A stretch of 64,000 nt of DNA from CAWINY01 sp963837635. Lineage in GTDB: Bacteria; Acidobacteriota; Terriglobia; Terriglobales; Acidobacteriaceae. Below, one piece after another: positions 34,507-43,286 of this stretch. The first letter of the stretch is position 1, and each line of letters begins with the position of its first letter. The translations under genes and the position numbers were made by a program. The notes beneath the pieces were generated by a model, which saw only the letters and a program-made list of their open reading frames with translations, had not been told where the DNA came from and did not search any database. The DNA is taken from positions 372,001-436,000 of the forward strand of contig CAWINY010000003.1 in assembly GCA_963837635.1 (NCBI GenBank), written 5' to 3'.

Positions 34507-35001
34507 ATGGATATAAGTTGGATCACCGACCGGATCGCGGTTGGCGGAGGCATCTGGGTCGGGGAAAAGATGGCCGAGGTGGCCCGCTCCGGCGTCACTC
34601 ACATCATCGACATGCAGATGGAGTTCGACGACACGGTCTTGGCCGAACCCTTCGGGATTGAGGTCTTATGGAATCCGGTGGATGACGATTTCCGGCACAA
34701 GCCGCCGGAGGTGTTTGCGCGCGGGGTCGATTTCGCGCTGAAAGCGCTGGAGCAGCCGGACACCAAGTTGTACATCCACTGTGCCGCGGGCGTGCACCGC
34801 GCGCCGATGATGACTCTCGCCCTGCTGCGCGTGTTGGGCTGGCAGCTCGGAGAGGCGATGCGGGATATCGAGCGGCGGCGGCCGGTGGTAGACTTCGCGC
34901 GCGTGTATGTGGAGAGCGTTGAAAATTTCGTACCGAATTACGACCATCCCGACCGCCGCAACACTTCTTCGGGCTGCCCGGCAGGATCAGACCCGCCCTA
35001 G
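34507..35001 (+). CDS. Dual-specificity-type protein phosphatase
   Basis: The 164-residue protein has the Cys-dependent phosphatase loop HCAAGVHRAP (HCxxGxxR) near residue 97 and the upstream general-acid region NPVDDDF, with the fold opening ISWITDRIAVGG. It could remove phosphate from Ser/Thr/Tyr or from RNA/lipid substrates. It is embedded in the phage-like region between terminase small subunit and tail spike, an unusual cargo position. ATG 34507 is chosen over upstream ATGs because it starts the domain. Confidence 0.8.
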   Translation: MDISWITDRIAVGGGIWVGEKMAEVARSGVTHIIDMQMEFDDTVLAEPFGIEVLWNPVDDDFRHKPPEVFARGVDFALKALEQPDTKLYIHCAAGVHRAPMMTLALLRVLGWQLGEAMRDIERRRPVVDFARVYVESVENFVPNYDHPDRRNTSSGCPAGSDPP

Positions 35002-35111
35002 TCACCCCAGCAAGCGCAACATCGGCGCTTGCCGGGGACCCCGAACCGCGACGAGCCTGGCCAAGGCCCCATGGGTCCCCGGACAATCTTCAACGAGGCA
35101 AGATTAAAGAT

Positions 35112-38100
35112 ATGTTCCCGATACTCCGCTCTTCAGGGCGGTTTTTTTATTGCCTGATTATTCCGATCTTGTGGGTGGCGGCGGCGCGCGCAGGAAATGC
35201 CCCGGCCATGACCACGGTTCAGGACATCCTCTATCGGGCCGACGGAACCATTGCCAGCGGCACCCTGCTGATTTCCTGGCCCGGGTTTACCACGGCCGAC
35301 AACAAGCCGGTAGCGGCAGGCAGCCTGAGCCAGCGCGTCGACGGCAGCGGCCAAGTCACGCTGGCGCTGGCGCCCAACGCGGGGGCGACGCCCTCCGGCA
35401 CGTATTACAAGGTCTTCATAAAGTTGGACGACGGCACGAGCAGCACCGAGTACTGGGTGATCCCGGCGGCGAGCGGCTCGCCAGTAACCATCGGATCGGT
35501 GCGCACCGCGGTCGCGCCGGGGTCAGGGCTGGCCGCGCTAGCCGCAGAATTTGTGCGCAAGCACGGCGATACGATGACGGGGCCGCTGACCGCATCGCAG
35601 TTTTGCCTCGGCACATCTTGCCTTGCCTCCTGGCCGGGCGCCGTATTCGACGTGCGCGCCTACGGCGCCAAGTGCGACGGCTCGACGGATGACTCTACCG
35701 CGATCGGCAATGCCGTGTCCGCGGCGGCGGCCGTGAACGGCACGGTGAGTTTCCCCGCGGCGACGTGCATCGGCACGATCACGCTGCCGGACAATGGTTC
35801 CTGCGTGAACCTGAAAGGCGCGGGGAAGGCGGCGAGCGTCATCCAAGCGCCGACGGGTACGAGCGCGGCAGCGGTGCTCTACAAGGGCGCCAACTCGGTT
35901 CCGACGAATTGTTCGGTACACGATCTAACCTTCGACGCCAAGGCGCAGACCGCTTACGGCTGCCAACTGCTGCTGGGCAAGGGCTGGACGCTGCAGGATG
36001 TCACCTGCCAGAACGCCACCACGGAAGATTGGGCGCTGGGCGACGTGCTCGGGCAAGGGCGCGCGAGCTACAACATCTCCAGCATCAGCCGCAGCGCCTA
36101 CGTGACCACGGTCACGCTGGCATCGACTCCATCGCCGGCGTTGATTGCCGGCGAGCTGCTGCAGATCGCGGGCGTCTCGGATTCCAGTTACAACGTCGCG
36201 GGCAAGATTGCGACCGTGGTCAATGCGACCACGTTCACGTATGCGAACACGGGCAGCGATGGTTTTTCCAGTGGTGGCACGGCCACCATGAGCAGCACGG
36301 GCGCGGGCTTCTACGAAGTTAAGGCATCCAATCTCAACGCCGATTCCACGCTGGCTTCCTTCACCAGCTCGAACCGGCCGGCCAACTGTTTTCATCTTTA
36401 CGCCAGCGCAACCGACAGCGACTACTACAACCTGATCGCGCGCAACTGCCAGACCAACGGCATTCGCAACGATGGCGGGGCGATCCGTGTCTGGGGTGCG
36501 CACGCTTACGGCTACAGCTCGACTGGCGTGTGGGATCCGGCTTATGCGGCGGAAGACAACGGCAGCAGCAACAGCTATTACGGGCTGGAAGCCGATCAGC
36601 CGCAGTTGGCCGCGATTCACATCATGAGCAAGAACACCACCTTGCTCGGCGGCCAGCTCATCATGGATTACAGCAACTATCCGCTGGCGCAGATCGCCGT
36701 GATCGACACGACCGCCTCCAGCTATACGCTGGACAAGATGCAGTGCACGGCGGGCGGTCCGAACGGCAACCTGTTCACGGTAGGCGGAGTAAGCGGCGGC
36801 TACGGGTTTCCGAACGGCGGGCACTCGTTTCTTGGCACGTTTCCTGGCTGTTTGAACTACATGACGACGGTCTATCCGGTCGGCTATTACCTGTTCGGCA
36901 CCTCGGACAATGCCTATGGCGTGTACGACGGCCAGTTACAGCCGTTGTTTGACATCTACGATGCGCGCGCGGCTTCGGACAATCACCCGATCCTGCAAAT
37001 CGAATCCAGCCTTCTCGTCACCGGCGATTTCATCAAGGCCGCCCGCGGCGGCGGCTCCTTGTTTCGGGTGAAGAACGATGGCAGCGTGTTCACGGGCGCC
37101 TCGGTGAACGCGATCTCCGGCTTCCAGGTGAACGGCTCCCCGCTCGCGTTCTCCCATTTGGCCGGCACGGCAAGCGCATCGCAACTGCCGGGCTCCGCGG
37201 TGCAGATGAACCAGGCGAACAGCTACACGGCGGGGATGAAGCAGACGTTCAGTTCGTCCTCTGCGACCGCGGGAGTCGGCCATACCTGCGCGCTGACCGC
37301 CGATCCGAGCACCCTGAGCAACGGTGACATGTGGTGCCGCGGCGATCTGTGGCGCTGGTCGATGTACATGAATGGCGCCACCCAGCGCTTTGCGTTCTTG
37401 AGCGATCTTCCGGCCGCCCAGGTCAACAGCGACTGGAATGCGGCTAGCGGCGTGGCGCAGATTCTGAACAAGCCGACCGTTCCGGCGGCATCGAGCACGA
37501 CGCCATCGATGGACGGTACGGCAACTACGGGCGCGTCCGCAAACTACGCGCGCGCCGATCACGTTCACCCTGCGGACACCTCCCGGGCTAAAGTGCAGTC
37601 CTGCACCAACAAAGTCTTGTCCGCCGTGGACAGCGCAGCATCGAGCGGCAACTGCGTTCCAGTGAGCAGCGCGATGACAGACACTTCCCTTGCCGTGACC
37701 GGTGCCGACATCAACACGGCTGGGCAAGTAACCTCGACTCACTTGGGCACGGCGCTTCCGGTCGCGCAAGGCGGTACGGGGGCGACCACTTCCACGGGCA
37801 GCGGAAGTGTTGTCTTAGCGACCTCTCCTGCTCTGACCACGCCCAGCCTCACACAGCCGAAGATCGGTGGCAACACCATCTCGAACGTGCCCGTCATGAC
37901 CTGGAGCCCGTATGTCTATTCCACCGTGGGCACCAGTGCGCAATATAACTGGACGCCGGTCTACGCGATCACGGTCAAGCGCTTCCAGGTGTTTTTAAAT
38001 CAGGCACCCTCAGGCTGCACGACGGCAGGGACCTACGCGCTCTACGACTCGACCGCCTCGTCCATCGTGGCTTCGGTGAACTTTGCCAATGGCACGTACA

Positions 38101-38237
38101 CCCCGTACGACAGCGGAGTTATTTCGGCCAATGTCCCGGCCGGAGATCTGCTCACGCTGAAGCTGACCACTGCGACCGCGGGCTGCACGACCCAACCCGG
38201 CTATGCCATGGTCACGGCACAGTTCCAGATGCAGTAG
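35112..38237 (+). CDS. Large tail-spike-like protein with pectate-lyase beta-helix and signal peptide
   Basis: 1041 residues. The N-terminus has a clear Sec signal peptide (FFYCLIIPILWVAAARA, cleaved before GNAPA). A fibre-type domain follows (MTTVQDILYRADGTIASG), then a Pectate_lyase_3 beta-helix start (VFDVRAYGAKCDGSTDDSTA), repeated beta-helix text to about 650, and collagen/tail-fibre-like repeats (ATTGASANYARADHVHPADT; ALPVAQGGTGATTSTG). Tail spikes normally lack signal peptides. A terminator-like hairpin with seven T lies within the first codons (35126-35148), so a start at ATG 35209, without the signal, is a real alternative. Confidence 0.75.
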   Translation: MFPILRSSGRFFYCLIIPILWVAAARAGNAPAMTTVQDILYRADGTIASGTLLISWPGFTTADNKPVAAGSLSQRVDGSGQVTLALAPNAGATPSGTYYKVFIKLDDGTSSTEYWVIPAASGSPVTIGSVRTAVAPGSGLAALAAEFVRKHGDTMTGPLTASQFCLGTSCLASWPGAVFDVRAYGAKCDGSTDDSTAIGNAVSAAAAVNGTVSFPAATCIGTITLPDNGSCVNLKGAGKAASVIQAPTGTSAAAVLYKGANSVPTNCSVHDLTFDAKAQTAYGCQLLLGKGWTLQDVTCQNATTEDWALGDVLGQGRASYNISSISRSAYVTTVTLASTPSPALIAGELLQIAGVSDSSYNVAGKIATVVNATTFTYANTGSDGFSSGGTATMSSTGAGFYEVKASNLNADSTLASFTSSNRPANCFHLYASATDSDYYNLIARNCQTNGIRNDGGAIRVWGAHAYGYSSTGVWDPAYAAEDNGSSNSYYGLEADQPQLAAIHIMSKNTTLLGGQLIMDYSNYPLAQIAVIDTTASSYTLDKMQCTAGGPNGNLFTVGGVSGGYGFPNGGHSFLGTFPGCLNYMTTVYPVGYYLFGTSDNAYGVYDGQLQPLFDIYDARAASDNHPILQIESSLLVTGDFIKAARGGGSLFRVKNDGSVFTGASVNAISGFQVNGSPLAFSHLAGTASASQLPGSAVQMNQANSYTAGMKQTFSSSSATAGVGHTCALTADPSTLSNGDMWCRGDLWRWSMYMNGATQRFAFLSDLPAAQVNSDWNAASGVAQILNKPTVPAASSTTPSMDGTATTGASANYARADHVHPADTSRAKVQSCTNKVLSAVDSAASSGNCVPVSSAMTDTSLAVTGADINTAGQVTSTHLGTALPVAQGGTGATTSTGSGSVVLATSPALTTPSLTQPKIGGNTISNVPVMTWSPYVYSTVGTSAQYNWTPVYAITVKRFQVFLNQAPSGCTTAGTYALYDSTASSIVASVNFANGTYTPYDSGVISANVPAGDLLTLKLTTATAGCTTQPGYAMVTAQFQMQ

Positions 38238-38249
38238 GATTCACCGCCG

Positions 38250-38442
38250 AGGACACAGGGGGTTGACGCAGAGGACGCAGAGGACGCTTTTAAACGCGAA
38301 GGCGCTAAGACGCGAAGTAAATCACAATCGAAATTCTTTGCGTCGGAGCCTGCCCTGAGCGAAGCCGAAGGGCGGCTTCGCGTTGGATTCCCTCTGCGCC
38401 CTCTGCGAATTCTCTGCGTCCTCTGCGGTAAAGAGGTTCTAC
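38250..38442. repeat. GACGCAGAG-word nested inverted repeat
   Basis: TTGACGCAGAGGACGCAGAG (about 38262-38281) is mirrored by CTCTGCGTCCTCTGCGGTAA (about 38411-38430). Inside are GGCGCTAAGACGCGAAG and CCTGAGCGAAGCCGAAGGGC, parts of other families. Confidence 0.65.
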
Positions 38443-38460
38443 TGCGGTGAAAACGATCTT

Positions 38461-39936
38461 ATGTCTGAGTTGGCACTGCTGTGCAAGCTTGGCGAGCGGC
38501 TGAACCGTCCCGGGGTCGGCGAGAAAGTGAGAGCGCTGCTGGTCCGCGCTCTCCTCAAGGTGCGCGACAAGCAGGGTCGGCTGGTGGCGCTGGAGCCGAA
38601 TGCGGCGCAGGCGGAATTCAGCCGCCGCTGCTCGCGGCGCAATATTGTGCTGAAGGCGCGACAACTGGGGATCACGACTTGGGTGGCCGCGCGTTTTTTC
38701 GTGAGCGCTATCACGCAGCCGGGGACGGTTACGGTGCAGGTGGCGCACAACCAGGAATCGGCGGAAGAGATTTTCCGCATCGTGCATCGCTTCCAGGAAA
38801 ACCTGCCGCAAGCGCTGCGCGAAGGCGCGCTGAGGACCTCGCGCGCCAACGTCCGCCAGCTAGTGTTTCCGCGGCTCGACAGCGAGTATCGCGTAGAAAC
38901 CGCGGCGGACCCCAACGCCGGCCGCGGGCTCACCATCCGCAACCTGCACGGTTCGGAGGTGGCCCGCTGGCCCGGCGATGCGGCGGGGACCTTGGCGTCA
39001 CTGCGCGCGGCCGTTCCGACGGACGGCGGCGAGGTGGTGCTGGAATCTACGGCCAACGGCGCCGCCGGCTGCTTCTACGACGAATGGCAGCGCGCTGCCG
39101 AAACCGGCTACACGCGGCACTTTTTCCCCTGGTGGATGGAGCCGCAGTACGTGATTCCCGGCACGGCGGTAGGCGCGCTGAGCGAAGAAGAGCGCGAGTT
39201 GATCGCGCACTTCGGGTTGAGCCAGGCGCAGATCGCATTCCGCCGCGATGTGCGCTCGAACTTCCGCCAGCGGGCGCGCGAGGAGTACGCCGAGGATCCG
39301 AGCGCGTGCTTCCTGGCGTCGGGCGAGTGCGTATTCGAGGTGGAAACCATTGCCAAGCGCCTGACCGAGATCGGCGACTCCGCGGTGGAGTCGCGCGACA
39401 ACGGCCGCTTGCTGATCTGGTTGCCGCCACGGAAGTCGGCAGAGTACATCATCGGGGCAGACCCGGCGGGCGGCGGCTCGGAGGGCGATTTCGCCTGTGC
39501 CCAGGTGGTGGAGCGCAGCACGGGAATTCAATGCGCGGAGTTGCTCGGGCATTTGCCGCCCCAGCAGTTGGCCTCGGCGGTGGCGGCGCTGGGCCGGGAG
39601 TACAACGAGGCACTGCTCGCGGTGGAGCGGAACAACCATGGCCATGCGGTGCTGGCGCACCTCGGCGTGGAACGCTATGCGAATCTCTACGAGCAACACG
39701 GCCAGGCGGGATGGCTGACTTCGAGCGCCAGCCGGCCGCGCATGCTGGAAACCTTCGCTGCTCTGCTGGCTTATTCGCCCGAGTTGATCCAGAGCGGGCG
39801 CTTGCTGGAGCAGTGCCGGACCTTCGTCCGCCGGGAGGATGGATCGGCGGCAGCGGCCGGCGGTGCGCATGATGACTGCGTAATGGCCATGGCGATCGCC
39901 CAGGCAGTGCGGGGAGAGGCATATTGCCGCGGCTGA
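38461..39936 (+). CDS. Phage terminase large subunit
   Basis: This DNA-packaging motor has an ATPase and a nuclease. The deviant Walker A is IVLKARQLGITT (residues about 61-72); Walker B/coupling text is GGEVVLESTANG. The RNase H-like nuclease has YIIGADPAGGGSEGDFACAQV (first Asp), LAVERNNHG, and the last acidic pair in GGAHDDCVMAMAIA. ATG 38461 gives 491 residues. It lies downstream of the tail spike and upstream of a cargo cluster and the portal, not directly after the small subunit. Confidence 0.87.
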   Translation: MSELALLCKLGERLNRPGVGEKVRALLVRALLKVRDKQGRLVALEPNAAQAEFSRRCSRRNIVLKARQLGITTWVAARFFVSAITQPGTVTVQVAHNQESAEEIFRIVHRFQENLPQALREGALRTSRANVRQLVFPRLDSEYRVETAADPNAGRGLTIRNLHGSEVARWPGDAAGTLASLRAAVPTDGGEVVLESTANGAAGCFYDEWQRAAETGYTRHFFPWWMEPQYVIPGTAVGALSEEERELIAHFGLSQAQIAFRRDVRSNFRQRAREEYAEDPSACFLASGECVFEVETIAKRLTEIGDSAVESRDNGRLLIWLPPRKSAEYIIGADPAGGGSEGDFACAQVVERSTGIQCAELLGHLPPQQLASAVAALGREYNEALLAVERNNHGHAVLAHLGVERYANLYEQHGQAGWLTSSASRPRMLETFAALLAYSPELIQSGRLLEQCRTFVRREDGSAAAAGGAHDDCVMAMAIAQAVRGEAYCRG

Positions 39937-40032
39937 AGGTCCAGCGTTTGCGGCCGATAGTAGGTACGAGGATAGAGTAGTTGAGCACCAGGAACGTTGT
40001 ACCAAGGGAGTATCTTGCCGTTGCAGAGGTGA

Positions 40033-40467
40033 ATGGCCCATAATGTGTCCGACTTGGCCAAACTAACCAAAGCTGAGCGCGAGGTGGAACGCCAATACCG
40101 TGTTCGCTATCGCATTGTCGACGCGATAGACAACAACGTGCGCCTGTTGATCAAATATGGCTTTCTGTTTCTTATCGCTTGGAAGGCCGAGCAGGGCGTT
40201 GTTGCGCTGGCGGGCAGCAAGACTCTTGCAGACTTCAGATTTTCCGTTTTTGGGAACGTTACCATCGACAAGTACATTGGCCAACTTCTCATGCTCATTT
40301 TCGGCAGCAGTGGCGTAACATATGGGTGGCGGCAGAGGCAACTGAGGCGCAAGGATATTGACCGTCTCGGTAATCGGGTCAAGGATTTAGAGCAACGTCT
40401 TGACCCTGAGCGGTCATCAAGTAAGTTGACGCGGGTGGGGACCACGCGCCCGGAGGACAAGATATGA
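40033..40467 (+). CDS. Small membrane protein, first of a coupled pair
   Basis: 144 residues; a basic N-terminal helix, a hydrophobic segment (LLIKYGFLFLIAWKA), a second weaker one (YIGQLLMLIFGSSGVTYGW), then a charged coiled-coil tail (RRKDIDRLGNRVKDLEQRL). Topology suggests two membrane passes with cytoplasmic ends. Its stop overlaps the next start by ATGA. Base composition is lower in GC than the phage genes on either side, marking the pair as separate cargo. No family recognised. Confidence 0.6.
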   Translation: MAHNVSDLAKLTKAEREVERQYRVRYRIVDAIDNNVRLLIKYGFLFLIAWKAEQGVVALAGSKTLADFRFSVFGNVTIDKYIGQLLMLIFGSSGVTYGWRQRQLRRKDIDRLGNRVKDLEQRLDPERSSSKLTRVGTTRPEDKI

Positions 40468-41015
40468 CCAGTGTTGCTGCCGAGCTGTGGTTGGTGATAG
40501 GGCTATTCTTGTGCTGGATACTGGTATTTGTCTGCTGGATGGACTATCGAGTTGACCTGCTACGGCAGGAACTGTTTGCATTGCGCAGTGAACTGTTTGA
40601 TTACGCTGCTGATGGGAATATCGAGTTTGGCTCACCAGCATATTGTCGCCTACGCATTCTCACCAATGCGCTCATTCGTTTTGCTCACAAGCTGAATTTT
40701 CCGCGGTTGGTTCTGGCCACAGTAGTGGCTGCCAAACACGCAGAAAGCGGCGGCAGGATGTTCATGAGGGAATGGGCATCTGATTTGGAAAAAGTACCTC
40801 CCGAAGTAAGAGAACGGCTGGTAACAATCCATCAACGCATCGTGGCAGCTTATATGAGTCACATTCTGGCGGGATCACCGATTCTGCGTCTTGCTTCGCT
40901 TGCCGCCATGCTGGGCTTTATAAAGACAGAGAGAAGTGCGGAGAGACGTCTGTCCGAAGTTGCAGAGGAGCAAGCTTTGGAGAATGACGACGAGTTGCAG
41001 CCAGCATACGCGTGA
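40464..41015 (+). CDS. Membrane-anchored unknown protein, second of a coupled pair
   Basis: 183 residues with one strong N-terminal membrane anchor (LWLVIGLFLCWILVFVCW) followed by a mostly helical cytoplasmic domain (RIVAAYMSHILAGSPILRLASLAAM). Translationally coupled to the previous gene. The pair resembles the layout of phage-encoded exclusion or membrane-acting modules, but this is inference from size, topology and position only. Confidence 0.6.
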   Translation: MTSVAAELWLVIGLFLCWILVFVCWMDYRVDLLRQELFALRSELFDYAADGNIEFGSPAYCRLRILTNALIRFAHKLNFPRLVLATVVAAKHAESGGRMFMREWASDLEKVPPEVRERLVTIHQRIVAAYMSHILAGSPILRLASLAAMLGFIKTERSAERRLSEVAEEQALENDDELQPAYA

Positions 41016-41158
41016 ATTATCTTCCCACGCCTTCAATTTGATTTCACTTTCGGATTTCCCAATCTTGCGCTTATTGACCCTTTGATTTCCTTCGCCCGCC
41101 TCTAGCGTCCTGGAGGAAAGCTTGTTCCAGATTCGGAACAAGCTGCGGTTTCGCAGCG

Positions 41159-42028
41159 GTGCGGGACGACTCGGTGATACAAATAGCCGCGATGCCGGCC
41201 AACGCGGTGCAACACGTGCGCAGGATGCGCGGCGGCGCCCAGTCGCAACTGATGCGGGCCGACGACGGGCACTACTACGTCGTGAAGTTCAAGAACAACC
41301 CGCAGCATCTGCGGGTGCTAGCCAACGAGTTGCTCGCCACGCGGTTGGCGGAGCAGATCGGGCTGCCGGTGCCGCGCACCGAACTGATCACGGTGGACGC
41401 GTGGCTGATCGCCAATTCGCCGGAGATGCGTATCGAACTGGCCGGGCGGGCATTGCCGTGTGAACCGGGCGTGCAGTGCGGGTCGCGCTTCGTGGTGGAT
41501 CCCACCGAAGGTCAGGTCTTCGACCTGCTGCCGGAATCGATGCTGTCGCGGGTGAAGGGCCTAGAGGCCTTTGCCGGGGCGCTGGCCTTCGACAAATGGA
41601 CGTGCAACTGCAACGGGCGGCAGGCAACATTTTGGAAGAAGGCGCGGGAGCGCAGATACCGCCTGACGTTCATCGACCAGGGATACTGCTTCAACGCCGG
41701 CGAGTGGTCGTTTCCGGATGCTCCGTTGCGCGGTGCATATGCACGCAACTTTGTGTACGCCGGGGTAACGGGATGGGATTCATTCGAGCCCTGGCTGTCG
41801 CGCATCGAGCAACTCGAACCGGCCACGATCTGGGCCTGCGCGGAGATCGTGCCGCCGGAATGGTACGGCGACTGGGACGACATGATTTCCCTGGTCAGTA
41901 AGCTGGTGGAACGAAGAAACCAGGTTCGGGCGCTGATTGAGGAGTTCCGCAGATCGTCGCGGGAACCATTTCCGAACTGGAAGGCAGGTAGCAGGTATCA
42001 GGTAACAGGTGTGAGTCCGGTGCGGTGA
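41159..42028 (+). CDS. HipA-like kinase-fold protein (HipA_2 type)
   Basis: Up to 289 residues; starts at GTG 41159, GTG 41174 or ATG 41192 are possible. The N-terminal VRRMRGGAQSQLMRADDGHY and YVVKFKNNPQHLRVLANELLA (in part) match stand-alone HipA-like kinases; FDKWTCNCNGRQATFW and TFIDQGYCFN fit catalytic and metal loops. Such genes are often paired with DUF3037 genes, and one lies 437 bp downstream here. The last residues (GSRYQVTG) are read from a CAGGTAN repeat arm. Confidence 0.75.
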   Translation: MRDDSVIQIAAMPANAVQHVRRMRGGAQSQLMRADDGHYYVVKFKNNPQHLRVLANELLATRLAEQIGLPVPRTELITVDAWLIANSPEMRIELAGRALPCEPGVQCGSRFVVDPTEGQVFDLLPESMLSRVKGLEAFAGALAFDKWTCNCNGRQATFWKKARERRYRLTFIDQGYCFNAGEWSFPDAPLRGAYARNFVYAGVTGWDSFEPWLSRIEQLEPATIWACAEIVPPEWYGDWDDMISLVSKLVERRNQVRALIEEFRRSSREPFPNWKAGSRYQVTGVSPVR

Positions 42029-42458
42029 ACTGATTCCGTGGGCTAACGAGGAGTAGATGCGGAACTACCGTGAACTGAAGGTGTGGGAAAAGGCGCACGA
42101 GCTTACCCTCGCAGTCTACACGAGTACTGCCGTGTTTCCACCACAGGAGCGGTTCGGGCTTGTGAGCCAGATGAGGCGCGCGGCGGTTTCAATAGGAGGC
42201 AATATCGCCGAAGGCTGCGGAAAGAACAGCGACGCAGACTTTTGCCGGTTCCTTCAAATCGCGTTAGGCTCTGCCACTGAGCTTGAGTACTATCTTTTCT
42301 TATCTGTGGATCTCGGGTTTCTGAAGAGCGGGGCCGAACAAGAGTTGCTGCGGCAGGCAAGCGAGTTAAAGAGGATGTTGACCCGATTTATTCAGGCGAT
42401 TACACCAAAAGCAAGAAGAGCAAAGGCCTGATACCTGATACCTGTTACCTGTTACCGA
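41984..42458 (+). mobile_element. Candidate repeat-flanked four-helix-bundle cassette (CAGGTAN copy C)
   Basis: The left arm (41984-42013) has CAGGTAG-CAGGTAT-CAGGTAA-CAGGTG words. The right arm (42428-42458) has CCTGATACCTGATACCTG and TTACCTGTTACC, the reverse complement. Between them sits only the four-helix-bundle gene. The unit separates the HipA-like and DUF3037 genes, which elsewhere are usually adjacent. No transposase is present and no target duplication was confirmed, so mobility is a hypothesis. Confidence 0.5.
42057..42431 (+). CDS. Four-helix-bundle protein (23S rRNA intervening-sequence/S23 family)
   Basis: 124 residues with the family hallmarks YRELKVWEKAHELTLAVY near the start, GLVSQMRRAAVSIGGNIAEG in the middle and ALGSATELEYYLFLSVDLG. 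This family (TIGR02436 type) was first seen in open frames within 23S rRNA intervening sequences and is related in fold to the Avd protein of diversity-generating retroelements. Molecular function is unknown. Here it is enclosed by inverted CAGGTAN repeats. Confidence 0.9.
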   Translation: MRNYRELKVWEKAHELTLAVYTSTAVFPPQERFGLVSQMRRAAVSIGGNIAEGCGKNSDADFCRFLQIALGSATELEYYLFLSVDLGFLKSGAEQELLRQASELKRMLTRFIQAITPKARRAKA

Positions 42459-42465
42459 AATTGCG

Positions 42466-43284
42466 ATGGCTAATGGCTTGATAAATTGTTCGCTGTACCT
42501 GCTGCGCTACGTGCCAGACGCGGTGAAGGGCGAGTCCGTCAACATCGGACTGGCGCTGATCAGCGAGGACGGCGGCTTTGCGCAGCTCCGCTTCACGCAC
42601 GACTGGCGGCGGGTGAAGTGCCTGGACCCGGCGGCGGATACGGATTATCTGCAAGCTATTGAGTCGGAGGTGCGGGCGCGGTTGGAGGAGGGCGGCGCGG
42701 ACCGCGAGCGCATCCTGCACGTGCTGCGCGATTCCTTCAGCAACGCGGTGGAGGTCGCGCCGGTGAAGGCATGCTTAACCTCGTCGCCGGAGCAGGAAAT
42801 CAGCAAGCTCGCCGAGATGTATTTGGAAACAAGTCGGCGTGCGGGGGTCCGTGAAAGCGCCGGGCGGGGCGCGATTATCGGGCGCATGCGCGACGAGTTC
42901 GAGCGCGCCGGGGTGTGGCCGTTGATGCGCAAGAAGATCGCCGCCGCCGATTACACGCACAAGGGCGACCCGCTGAAGCTCGATTGTGGTTATGCGTTTC
43001 GCAACGGGCATTCGCTGATTCGTCTGTTCCATGCGGTGCCGCTCGCGAGTGACGTGGACACGGCCAAAGTGCTGGCGTTCAGCTATCCGCAAATGCGCGA
43101 AGGCATCGCCCGCATGGAAAGAGCGGCGGCAGAGCTGACCGCCATCGTCGAAGACGACCTGGTGCGCGATGACGAGAATGTGGCCTTCGCGCTGGACACG
43201 CTCGCGCGCAGCTCGATCCTGGTGGCAACTACAGCGCAGTTGCCGGAGTTGGCGGCGCGGGCGCGGATGGAGCTGAGAATCTAA
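42466..43284 (+). CDS. DUF3037-domain protein
   Basis: 272 residues. The N-terminal CSLYLLRYVPDAVKGESVNIGLALI is the DUF3037 opening (quoted in part); the remainder is helical with KLAEMYLETSRRAG and a mixed C-terminal half. Its biochemical role is unknown. DUF3037 genes commonly sit next to HipA-like kinases of the type upstream, so the two probably function together. Confidence 0.82.
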   Translation: MANGLINCSLYLLRYVPDAVKGESVNIGLALISEDGGFAQLRFTHDWRRVKCLDPAADTDYLQAIESEVRARLEEGGADRERILHVLRDSFSNAVEVAPVKACLTSSPEQEISKLAEMYLETSRRAGVRESAGRGAIIGRMRDEFERAGVWPLMRKKIAAADYTHKGDPLKLDCGYAFRNGHSLIRLFHAVPLASDVDTAKVLAFSYPQMREGIARMERAAAELTAIVEDDLVRDDENVAFALDTLARSSILVATTAQLPELAARARMELRI

Positions 43285-43286
43285 CA

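Noticed and set aside
41984..43284. Diversity-generating retroelement, suggested by the Avd-like fold of the four-helix-bundle protein
   Set aside because: No reverse transcriptase, template/variable repeat pair or C-type lectin target gene is visible nearby.
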